Source: Takakia lepidozioides (taxonomy: Eukaryota; Streptophyta; Takakiopsida; Takakiales; Takakiaceae). Taken from it: a stretch of DNA of 64,000 nt. The position numbers and the translations under genes are program-made. The DNA lies in NCBI GenBank assembly GCA_030704615.1, contig CM060731.1:91304756-91368755 (forward strand), written 5' to 3'. Below the pieces are notes generated by a model. The model saw nothing but the letters and a program-made list of their open reading frames with translations. It was not told the origin of the DNA and searched no databases. Within the stretch, counting starts at the first letter, position 1, and each line of letters opens with the position of its first letter. Below are positions 55,250-64,000 of the stretch, piece after piece.

Positions 55250-55740
55250 CTCCGACGCCCAATTTCGGCACCGTTATTACATGGAGTGCGGAAGCTTCAG
55301 CCGAGAATTTTGTTTCCGCAGGTCAATTTCGGCGCCGTTATTGGTTGCAATCCCCAGCCTTCAGCCGGGTATTTGGTTTCCGGACCCAATTTCGGCGCCG
55401 TTATCGGCTGCACTCCGGTGGCTTCAGCCGAGTATTTGGTTTCCGGGGCCCATTTCGGCGCCGTTATCGCCTGCACTCCGGAGGATGCAGCCGGGTATTT
55501 GGTTGGCAGAGCCCAATTACTTTCACCGTTGTTGGCTTCACTCCCGAGCCTTCAGCCCGCTATTTCTTTTCCTGTGCCCAATTACGGCGTCGTTATACCC
55601 AACCATCCTGCACTTCTGCAATAGTACTATCCACGGTTATAGGTCGCCATTGCGTTTTCGGAGTCTGCAAACCCGGATCCTAATTCCGCTTGCGTCTCTG
55701 CCTCTGGGATAATTTCGGTGCCGTTATTGCCCAAAATTCA
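55250..55740. repeat. Subterminal CAATTTCGGCGCCGTTATT repeats (E3 right)
   Basis: Seven or so units of about 60 bp with ATTTCGGCGCCGTTAT, ggctgcactccgg and cttcagccg(a/g)gtatttgg. Right arm differs from the divergent array (GTTATT instead of GAAATT), making half-palindromes like those at 30345. Units towards the right are degraded (attactttcaccgttgtt). Confidence 0.85.
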
Positions 55741-55764
55741 GTTATTCTATGACCTGGCCTGGCG

Positions 55765-55965
55765 GTCCATGAGCCTGGGCTCCAAGTCATGAGCGTACAC
55801 TGGTACTCATGAGCGGAGTGCTTCCAGCATGAGCGCGGAAATCTTCGATTTTTGATTATTTTATAGTTTTTGGCCCGAAAAAAATCTGCCGAAATTCGAA
55901 GTGTGTTACTTTGCGGCTCATGGGTTAGCCATGCCCGCTCATGAGCTCATGGAATAGCAACCCCC
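55765..55965. repeat. E3 right terminal inverted repeat
   Basis: Scattered catgagcg motifs from 55768, then ctcatgagctcatggaatag and caaccccc at the edge. One position (GGAATAG instead of GAAATAG) differs from the other ends. Confidence 0.75.
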
Positions 55966-55975
55966 TGTTGGAGGG
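55966..55975. repeat. E3 target-site duplication, right copy
   Basis: TGTTGGAGGG, matching 30155-30164. Confidence 0.8.
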
Positions 55976-56153
55976 ACATGGGAATGCGAGTTTGGATTCA
56001 ATATATCCGTACGATCTCAAAAGGACCTTCTGAAGGGTGAGATGCATCACGACATGAATACATATAAGAAACTGGCATGGTGCCACACCATAAGTTAATT
56101 ACATGATATGGTCAAGAAACAATATATATAATCAAATAACCCTTCTGTGTGGG

Positions 56154-57350
56154 TCAGTATTCAAAGAGGCATTTACGGGCTGAAGGAGAACAAACTCCAG
56201 TGTCGTTAGAGCGTCGTCGCTTACCAGGGCCCTCTAGGAAATCTTTCAAATGAACAAGGGATTTGCCTTTGCCATCGTCGAGAACGAAGAGGGTGGGCTC
56301 ACCGGCCGGGTGTGTGATTCCCTCAAGCATTTCGGATTTCAGTCCCAGAATTTTGCCCTGCGCAACTCGCAACATCGCAAGTAAGTGTTGTTGGAGAAGC
56401 ACGTTTCCGCACGTCACTTCCAGAAGGGTATGTATTTCAGATTCAATACATGCGTTCAAGTTTGTTGAGGGGCTTTGCATGCAAGTAGACTTTCTTGCAG
56501 GGTTGGGAGATGATGCTGTCGGTGAATTTAGAGGCAGAATTGTTGAAGGGCCTGCAAGGAGTCTGCCCAGCCCCCCTTCTTTCGTCCCCAAGTAATGAAC
56601 CACAAAATTTAGCAATGAGTCCCTCCTCCAAGTGCGGATGAAGCATATGCAATACTTTCAATTGGTGTGCACACAAATTCCCTTTATGTGCCCAGGTACA
56701 GTCACAATTACATGCCCACGTGGATTCGGGTTTGTGAATGGTATGTACGTTGTGTTAGGGCGGCACTCACATTTCACAAGAGCAACACCACCCGACAATT
56801 TGGGCAATTCGACATTGACATCTGGAATTTTACGGGCTGCCAAAATGGAACTGCAGACAAATCCCTCCTGTCGTTTGTTGCGCACAAAGCCATATGCCTT
56901 CAACTGAGTCATGTACCAGTAGTGAGTGAGGACATCACCAACAAGCTCTGAGATTAGCTAGTCGACATGGCGGCTGGTGAGGGTGCTCTTCGTGCTCTTA
57001 AGTTGGGCTTTCAGATTTTTGTGGTACGCCTCAATTGTTGCGTTTGTATCTTGAGAAGCATGGGGGATCTTTCGAGACCCCATAATCCACATGTCCGCCT
57101 TTGTCTCCATGTAATGCAAGAACTCATGCAAAGTGGGATACTTCTCCCGCAGGCTAATGAGTTTGTACACGGCCTAGGCAGCAGTAGCATGTCCGGATAT
57201 CCCTCTAGAATCGTACATAATTTCTCTCAAGTCAAAACTGAGGCGCGCATTGCAGGGTCTTTAATCTTTGACACTGCATTTTTCAACCATGCTCTACGCA
57301 CACGCCACAAGCACAAGTCGCCTCAAACCGATCTGCTCCACATTTGCAGC
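56154..57350 (-). pseudogene. Relic of a second MULE-type SWIM transposase family
   Basis: The frame 56958-57170 has ATIEAYHKNLKAQL, close to the usual NxAxExYHxxLK context of the catalytic Glu in MULE-type transposases. It reads through a single TAG at about 56956 into GDVLTHYWYMTQLKAYGF and a SWIM-like finger (KCECRPN with CVHT later; 56670-56912). A C-terminal frame at 56154-56615 ends with a basic GKRRRSND tail. Sequence is unlike the E-family transposase, so it is a separate, older insertion. E3 landed just downstream of its 3' end. Confidence 0.5.
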
Positions 57351-57422
57351 CAGCACAGCAGAATACGATGAAAGATCATGGCAATACATGATGTCTCGTA
57401 CGAAGGAAAAATACGGATTCCA

Positions 57423-57500
57423 AGGTTTACTATTTCATGAGCAGAAACCATGAGCCATGAGCCATGAGCCGCATGAGCGGTGAGCCGAAGTCTAAGACAC
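57423..57500. repeat. E4 left terminal repeat
   Basis: ACTATTTCATGAGC, then aaccatgagcc, atgagccatgagccgcatga, gcggtgagcc. A further catgagcgg lies at 57510. Confidence 0.7.
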
Positions 57501-58376
57501 GCGGTTTTCATGAGCGGACTTATCCAAATTTGGAAATGCGGCATATTTAAAAAGTATTAAAATAATAGTTTTTAATTTGACATTGTCGTTTTTGGAAGTT
57601 CCAGATCCTATAATGCGGCGAAGATATGTCGTGAGTAACAATTCCGCTCATGGTTTTGTAAATCTACTCATGGAAAAAACTGACCGTGCAATGAGAAATC
57701 CAGTATACCACAGCAAAAGGACGTTGCATACTGGCGTGTATAGAGTATTCCGCGGTTTTATATGCCCTAACATTGGAATGAAGCTGACCCTTCTGTCATG
57801 ATTGTATGATCCCCATGCAACAACACAGTCTGCAGTGCTTGAAAATTCTTGCTTCTTCTTGCATTCTGCGAGAAAGGTTGGCCACTCCACTAGGAAATGC
57901 GGTGCCGCATTACGGTTCGCACGTGCGAGAATTCTGAGGGGTTCAGTGTTCTCGACGGTTGGCGCCCTGAAGACTCGGTGCGATTATCTTACTATGACCA
58001 AGGCTGCAACTACCAGTACCTACTACGTTACTTAGAAATGCGGCGCCGCATTTTCTTGCCGGGGGTCGAATGAGGTAAGCAAAGTTTGGGAGAGCAGAAA
58101 AACAAGAACCCCCAAAAAAAACAAAAATCCAGGCACGTGGAAACAGAAGGTAATGACATAGTATTATCTTAGTTTGACCAAAATAGGTTACTAGTAGACA
58201 AGACATAAGTCAAACCCTTCTGTAGCCAAAGTTAGAGGTACTTGCAGTAGTACAGTTCTACTATAACTGAAACTCCGAAAAGGATGGGCATAACATTGTC
58301 TTGTGCCCCGCAAGCCAAGCTCACTGGTCCCCTGGATCCATATTCAGAAGAGTGTACATCTCGTCGGGGCTCAACG
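57501..58376. other. E4 left interior, noncoding
   Basis: Contains single palindromes aaatgcggtgccgcattac (57896-57915) and aaatgcggcgccgcatttt (58036-58055). A minus-strand frame at 57648-57890 (CVVAWGSYNHDRRVSFIP) is gene-like but unrecognised and has no second copy. Confidence 0.4.
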
Positions 58377-59110
58377 CTAGTGCATGTATGAAGTGATTGT
58401 GGAATTACACCGGAGTCTCTTTAGGTACACGTAGTACAGATGCTTGCAAGGGCAGTATGATGCCCCCTTCTTCGCCATGATCTGGAAGTCGGTGCAATTG
58501 TAGGTGGGTAATTCTGAAATGGTGATGGTGTACACCTCATTGCGGACAACTGAGCTTGCCGTGGCCATCTGATACACACGCCCGAAGCCTGGTGGGGGCA
58601 CTTCTGTTGAGCTCTGGATTGTATAGTTCATCCCAAGTGCATTCCCCATCCTTGTCTCGTTCACTTTTAAGGGAGGTCGCCGTCTCTTCGGTTTTCCCCA
58701 ACGGTGTGTAGGATGCTTAGAGTTGTCACGTACGTTTGTACGTGCTCTCATAGGGGTCGGTGGTGGAGGCTGTGGAACCGGAAATGGTTGTCTGGGGACG
58801 TCAGTGTGCTACACCATCCAAAATCCTGACTCAAATTGTATCCCGGTTCCACCGGCCACACCGGGGGAGCCTATGGCATTGCTTGTATGCCGTACTTGGG
58901 TTTTCCATAGACACAAGTCATAATGTCATGCCTACAGAACCAGAACTGGGTCGTCGTCGCCTCCGCAAACTTTGCATGGACAAATCTTCCCGTGAAAGTA
59001 GGAGCAGGGACAGCCCCAACTGGGTTCTTTTTTATCATCTATCCACAATGTTGTCGTGTATCACTCGAATTGCAGAACACTTGCCTCATATGGGGTGCCG
59101 CAGACTGACA
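58377..59110 (-). pseudogene. C-terminal fragment of the MULE transposase (E4)
   Basis: Minus-strand pieces match the second exon of the E2/E3 transposases: a GRFVHAKF-like and FWFCRHDIMTC-like region (58900-59010, out of phase), HPTHRWGKPKRRRPP, NALGMNYTIQSS, GFGRVYQMA and the SWIM region. The first Cys of the SWIM CxC is Tyr (TYNCTDF), while PCKHLYYVYL is intact. Stops and shifts occur upstream. The 5' side runs into palindrome repeats. Its orientation is opposite to the other copies. Confidence 0.75.
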
Positions 59111-59299
59111 CCGAATTTGATCCACCGAGGAGCGAGTATGGGTGGATGTCAAGGGGACGGAACTCCGACGATGCATTTTCGTCCAGGCTGCCATCAACAT
59201 GTACCCCTTCAGTGGATTTTGGGGAAGTGAGGTGGGCGGACTGCCATTCGAGCTTGCGGTGGGGACGGTCGTCCCCATTACCACTTACCGTTGCCTTCA

Positions 59300-61430
59300 T
59301 GACAATGGGACAGAAATGCCGCACCGCATATCCGTTCGGACAGCCATACACCCTTGCCTTCATGACAGAGGGGACGGAAATGCGGTGCCGCATTTCCGTC
59401 CGGACTGCCATTAGACCTTTACCTTCATGACAGTGGGGACGGATATGCGGTGCCGCATTTCAATCCCTACTACCAGTTACCCTTGCCTCCATAATAGTAT
59501 GACGGATATGCGGTGCCGCATTTCAATCCCTACTACCAGTTACCCTTGCCTCCATAATAGTAGGACGGAAATGCGGCACCGCATTTCCGTCCCACCTACT
59601 ATACACCCTTGCCTTCATGACAGTGGGGACGGAAAATCGGTTTCGCATTTCCATCCAGACTGCCCTGAGACCCCTGAGACCCTTCCTTCATGACATTGGG
59701 GACGGAAATGCGGTGCCGCATTTCCATCCGGACTGCCATTGGACCTTGCCTTCATGACAGTGGGGACCGACGGAAATGCGGTGTCGCATTTCCGTCTTGA
59801 CTGCCATTGGACCTTGCCATTATTACAGTGGGGACAGACGGAAATGCTGCATTTCCGTCCGGACTGCCATTGGACCTTGCCTTCACTACAATGGGGACGG
59901 AAATGCAGTGCTGCTTTTCCGTCCGGACTGCCAGAAGACCTTGCATTCATAACAGTGGGGATGCAAATGCGGTGCCGCATTTCGGCCGTCCCCACTACCA
60001 GTTACCCTTGCCTCCATAACAGTGGGACGGAAATGCGGTGCCGCATTTCAGTCGCCACTACCAGTTACCCTTGCCTCCATGACAGTGGGACGGCACCGCA
60101 TTTCCGTCCCACTTGCCATACACCCATTGCCTTCTGGAAATGCGGCGCCGCATTTCTATCCAACGACGATGACTATAGAAAAAAAAAATTAGGGTTCTGG
60201 TTTTTTTTTCCTGCCACCCCCTGTGGTCGGAAATGCGGCACCGCATTTCCATCCAACGGGTAGAGCTAGAAAAAACAAGGAAAAAAACTTTTTTGGATTT
60301 TTTTTTCTCTACCCCCTATAGCCGAAATGCGGCGCCGCATTTCAATCCAACGACGATGAGAAGAGAAAAGAAAAAATTTTACGGTTATTTTTTTTCCCCC
60401 CTCTACCCTCTGTTGTTGGAAATGCGGCATCGCATTTCGATCCTGCGGGATGACTAGAGAGGGCAAAAAATAAAACAAAAAAACAAACTCCATTTTTATT
60501 TTTATTTTTTGCCTTTTACCCCTATGGACGCAAATGCGGTGCCGCATTTCAATCTAGCGGCGATGACAAGAGGAAAAAAAATGTTAGGGTTATTGTTTTT
60601 CCTCTCTATTCCCCCTGTTGTTGGAAATGCGGCGCCGCATTCCATCCAGCGGGGATAACTAGAGAACCAAAAAAAAAAAAAAAAAAAAAAACCAACAATT
60701 TTTATTTATTTTTTCCCCCACGGCCCCCCCTACCGTATGGACGGAAATGCGGCGCCGCATTTCCATCCAGCGGGGATGACTAAAAAAGCGGGGGGGGGGG
60801 GGGGGTTTTGGGGCAAAAAACTTTTTTTGTCCTCGTCCCTATGGGCGGAAATGCGGCACTGCATTTCAATCCAGCGGCGATGACAAGAGGAAAAAAAACG
60901 GTTAGAATTTTTTTTTTTTCCCCTTCTATCCCTTGTTGTTGGAAATGCGGCGCCGCATTTCAATACAGCGGCGATGACAAGAGGAAAAAAAACGGTTAGG
61001 GTTATTTTTTTTCCCCCTTCTATCCCCTGTTGTTGGAAATGCGGCACTTCCGTTTTCGACATGGAAGTTTTTCCCATGCCGGACGTTATTCCCATGCCGG
61101 ATATGGAAATGCGGTGCCGCATTTCCATTTTAGAGATGGATGTTTGTCCAATTCCAGACCTTTCGACGGAAATGCAGCACCGCATTCCATTGTGCTGGCC
61201 GAAAATGCGGTGCCGCATTCCATTGTCCAATACGAAATTTCAATGACGGATATGGAAATGCGGTGCCGCATTTCCAATTCGAAGTATGGAAATGCCATTA
61301 CAAGAATGGAAATGCGGTACTGCATTTCCATTACGACCAGAACGGCGGAGTGGGAGCTGCCGGACATCAATGCATGGAAACAAAGGAAATGCGGTGCCGC
61401 ATTTCCGAGCTTTGGGCATGTACATGTTTC
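59300..61430. repeat. Long palindrome array GGAAATGCGGYGCCGCATTTCC (E4)
   Basis: More than 35 palindromes with core GCGGCGCCGC, GCGGTGCCGC or GCGGCACCGC. The left half has a period of about 58-65 bp with ccttgccttcatgacagtgg spacer, in places cctccataatagt. The centre has about 110-bp units with A- and T-runs and tctaccccctgttgttgg. The right part resembles 1-470. Includes an uninterrupted G-run at about 60789-60805 and an A-run of about 20 at 60670. Frames across it are repeat by-products. Confidence 0.9.
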
Positions 61431-61683
61431 CGTTTATTCAAAGATGGATTTCTTCAACCTCAGGACTCTGATATCGCTGACTCTGATATATTCATTGGAC
61501 AGACACATTGTACAAATGAGACCACAAATTCTAAACAGTGGGCCAATAACAGCAGTTCATTGAATACAATGAAACACAATACACAGAAGTGAGGGCACGA
61601 TGGGTTGTTTTATTGATCGAACACGGTGTCTCACATTAAGCAAGTCCAAACAAATCTAAGCCCTTCCGCCTTCTACATGGGCG

Positions 61684-62263
61684 TCACCAAGTCGACGGAA
61701 CTTCGATAGCCCTCAAAACAAGCTCATTTGTGACGCGGCACCTCCAGGTAAACTGCATTGCGGTCGTTCTGGTGCCTTTGCTGGAGCCGACGACAATGTC
61801 ATGCCCATCAATGATACCACCATCATACATCTGACAGGGTCACTGTGGGCCTCATGTGCCCGTGCGATTCGTCTTCGCAACTCAGCCGAATGTCTCCATA
61901 CACTGGAAGAGCGGAGTGAACTCCACGAATATAGTTTTCCCCGGTGCAGTCCTCCCTGGTCCACTGGCAGCAGTTCCAGCGCCAAAGCGAGGCCGTGCAT
62001 GATCTGTCCGGAATCCCATTCCAGCTTGGTATATCGAGGTCAACAATTTGCAGCACCGACGGACCGCATTGACCCTCACCCTCACCTCGCTCAAAGCGGT
62101 AATAGCCATCCAAATACTCCATTGCGTGCAATGACTCCCGCTTGACTCCAGAAGCGTCAGTGAAAACAGAGAGCCAAACAATGATGTCTCCTGATTTGGG
62201 TTTGAACATCGCATAATCGTGGCCATGATAAGGGCAGTCAGCAGGATTGCAACGGCACAACAT
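61684..62263 (-). pseudogene. Small protein A, frameshifted copy (E4)
   Basis: Very similar to 725-1303. One extra base in the region corresponding to LSMYDGG (near 61833) shifts the frame, so the reading ends at LSDV. The downstream part (GHDIVV, ELVLRAIEVPS-like) is still readable in another phase to about 61684. Confidence 0.7.
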
Positions 62264-62825
62264 CCTTGCAAAAGATTAGCGGATTAAGCTCAATGACAGC
62301 AGCTCCCGGATGGAGGAGGCATCAGCGCGGTGGCTGGAAGTAGTTCAAGGACATGACAATGTGTTTGCAAACGGTGCAATTCCTCACTTACACTCCAGGG
62401 CACATTTAAATTCCCCCCCTATAGGAACCTACACGGATGAAGATTGGCTGCTCCATGAATATAGCCGTTTCAGTTTCCTTCCGTGCCATGCAAACTATGG
62501 GCCGTAAGTGCCAGGTGGGCCTATAGCCACTCAAGACGACTTCATCCATCTCCCCTTCGATGTAAATGCGGCGCCGAATTTCCATCTGGGGGGATGGACT
62601 TCGGTGGCAGATGGCCGACTGTTCCCCGTGGATGAGAAAGAATAAGGGGTTCATCCGCCGCTGGCGTGATGAACACGTTACACGATGATTGGTGGGTAGG
62701 TGGGACCCAGATCCTCCCCGCAGTGCTCTTCCGCTTCTCATCATTTGGAAAATCAAGGGCTTCGTTGTTGTCTGCAAGGTCATTGTCATCGACGACAAAC
62801 ATGTCCTGGGGCCTCATTTGCAAGG

Positions 62826-63388
62826 ATGCCGTGCTTGCGGAACCAGGACAACTGCCCTTATGGAGGCTTCGATTATGCAATGTATTCGGCCACATCGGGA
62901 GACATCGTTATCTGGCACACAATTTCCACAGAAGATAGTGGGACGAATGTGGAAACATTGTCAGCTTTTGAGTATATCCCAGGCTACTACGCCTTCGAGC
63001 GGGGTGACGATCTTGGTCGAGGAGTCCGTGGCTCTTGCACATCCTTGATTCCGATTTTTCCAGCTACGGCGTGCACCCATGCGGAAGAATGCGCACTGCT
63101 ATGCTGTTGCGGTGGAACTGCTGCCAGTGGACGTGGGTGGACTCCATCGGAGAGACGGATACTCTTGAAGGAGTGCGCTCTTCTTCTCCATTGTATGGCG
63201 ACATTCGCATTGGCGTGGAGGACGAAAAAGTGAAGCTTTCTATATTCGATGGTGGTATGATTGAAGGGCACAACATTGTAGTGAACATCAACAAGGGCGG
63301 TACAACGGCTACAATCCAGTTTACCTAGAGGAGCCCGATGACTCATGAGCTAGTTTTCAGAGCAGTCGAAGTCCCGTTGACAACGTGA
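62826..63388 (+). pseudogene. Small protein A', broken copy (E4)
   Basis: Very similar to 1859-2422. A frameshift near 63025 (DDLGRG side versus LDSDFSSYG side), then a TAG at 63326-63328 replacing the Trp of FTWRSP. The rest (MTHELVFRAVEVP) is intact. Head-to-head with 61684-62263, as in E1. Confidence 0.7.
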
Positions 63389-63759
63389 CTTGTATTCAGC
63401 AGGCACAGGGCTATAGATTTGTTTGCACCATCAGCACAGTAGACGTGCTTCAAATGCAATTCATGTGGATCAATGAAAACCCCATTGTGCCCTCCTTTTT
63501 GTTCTATTCTGTATCCATCGTTCTCACAATGCATCATTCGTCATTTCGTTTTGGATTGGGAGTGGGGGTGGATTTTGGAAGTGGCTGGTAGGCTGTAATG
63601 GGGGCCCATTGTACAGAGCAGTATCACCCTACCATTTGCAAAATATTGCCTTTCAATATGTAATTCTAAAAAACATTGCCCGATCTCCTTCATCGGGAGG
63701 TCTTTGTCCCCATATGACCGTGACACCCTTAACCCTATTCCCGTGGATAATAATTTCTG

Positions 63760-63845
63760 AAAAAAAATCTTGCTCATGTTTTTTTCGACACTTACGACTC
63801 TGCTCATGGCTCATGCCGCTCATGGCTCATGAAATAGCAATTGGT
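63760..63845. repeat. E4 right terminal repeat
   Basis: ctgctcatggctcatgccgc, tcatggctcatgaaatagca, nearly identical to the E1 right terminus (2833-2879), which has one more ctcatgg unit. Confidence 0.75.
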
Positions 63846-64000
63846 TGTTGGCAGTCCGGAACAGCTCCCCACACCTTGGTCGCTTTCCGGCTTGCATGCT
63901 TACTCACTAGTTTTTAGTCACCAATGGGCTTGCACCGTTCTCGGGGTTACTACTCCCCCTATATATACTTCTGTGACTGTCCGCGGGGGTTTCACAAACA
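63846..64000. other. Right flank of E4
   Basis: No gene. tatatatac near 63960 followed by a short GC-rich stretch could be a promoter (for example of an LTR) that continues outside the window. Confidence 0.3.

Larger units (their letters stand above)
30165..55965. mobile_element. Mutator-like element E3, complete, with nested retrotransposon
   Basis: The termini are left aggtttACTATTTCATGAGC and right complement gggggtTGCTATTCCATGAGC, flanked by a 10-bp duplication. Without the 12.4-kb retrotransposon the element is about 13.4 kb. Order: left palindrome repeats, minus-strand ParB-methyltransferase gene (split by the retrotransposon), divergent palindrome array, plus-strand transposase pseudogene, minus-strand small protein A, palindrome repeats, right end. 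It is the most complete gene set of the family in the window, although both large genes are broken. Confidence 0.85.
57423..63845. mobile_element. Internally deleted MULE-family derivative E4
   Basis: Left end ACTATTTCATGAGC with following ccatgagc iterations; right end is the inverse (ctcatgaaatagca). The left interior (57480-57680) resembles the inverted E2 right end next to the transposase, and indeed a minus-strand transposase tail follows. The right part matches E1. The methyltransferase gene and most of the transposase are missing. The outer flanks (ggattcca on the left, tgttggca on the right) do not match, so it may be a chimera of two element ends, or the duplication has decayed. Confidence 0.55.

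Noticed and set aside
29021-57420. KDZ/Zisupton identity for the transposase
   Set aside because: TSD length alone would allow it, but the D...D...C-x-x-H...NxxES spacing, WRKY-GCM1 finger and SWIM tail fit MULE better.
58723-59230. Plus-strand frames over 58723-59230
   Set aside because: They are antisense to the recognisable transposase tail on the minus strand.
1-64000. Bacterial or phage origin because of ParB and methylase domains
   Set aside because: GT-AG introns, MULE termini with TSDs, a Ty3/gypsy element and SWIM/PHD fingers are eukaryotic. The domains are parts of mobile elements in a nuclear genome.

Overview
This is a eukaryotic, intron-bearing, repeat-dominated window with no convincing housekeeping gene. 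It reads as a nest of large DNA transposons, one of which has been invaded by an LTR retrotransposon. A charophyte green alga (Chara-like) is my best guess. The reason is that a Ty3/gypsy polyprotein carries a complete cytosine-C5 DNA methyltransferase, a combination reported from charophytes and, in other retrotransposon classes, dinoflagellates. The species itself cannot be proven from the sequence alone.

Main system: a family of Mutator-like (MULE) elements with two large divergent genes. The plus-strand gene is a MULE transposase (WRKY-GCM1-type zinc finger, RNase H fold, SWIM finger, one short intron late in the gene). The minus-strand gene has about nine exons. It joins a ParB-like N-terminal domain to a permuted N6/N4-type DNA methyltransferase-like domain and an acidic tail. 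Some members also carry a conserved ~190-aa protein of unknown function, once or as a head-to-head pair. Element ends read TGCTATTTCATGAGC followed by iterated CATGAGC units, and two elements have clear 8- and 10-bp target-site duplications. Every member is full of short palindromes sharing the core CGGCGCCG (or CGGTGCCG/CGGCACCG), with arm sequences characteristic of each element. These lie between the divergent genes, inside introns and near the ends.

Layout. 1-2885: right end of element E1 (palindromic minisatellite, divergent pair of small genes, terminal repeat). 2886-15122: old copy E1b (decayed ParB-methyltransferase gene, 3.2-kb hairpin satellite, decayed transposase). 15123-19770: old repeats, including a 2.4-kb block bounded by a perfect 78-bp inverted repeat and holding two tRNA-related SINE-like pieces. 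19779-29020: element E2 with an open transposase. 29029-30154: spacer. 30165-55965: element E3, interrupted at 33770-46199 by the retrotransposon. 55976-57350: relic of a different MULE family. 57423-63845: E4, an internally deleted derivative. 63846-64000: flank.

The retrotransposon is transcribed leftward: gag, CCHC nucleocapsid, protease plus C5-methyltransferase, reverse transcriptase, RNase H, and integrase ending in a PHD finger. It has an apparent Tf1-type self-priming site and nearly identical LTRs. It sits in a coding exon of the E3 ParB-methyltransferase gene with a CACG duplication.

How the parts may work together (inference): the transposase mobilises the unit, and the ParB-methyltransferase could bind and mark the palindromes. 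None of the transposase copies seen has all three catalytic acidic residues: E1b lacks the first Asp region, E3 the second, and E2 has Glu changed to Lys. Mobility would therefore need a source copy elsewhere.
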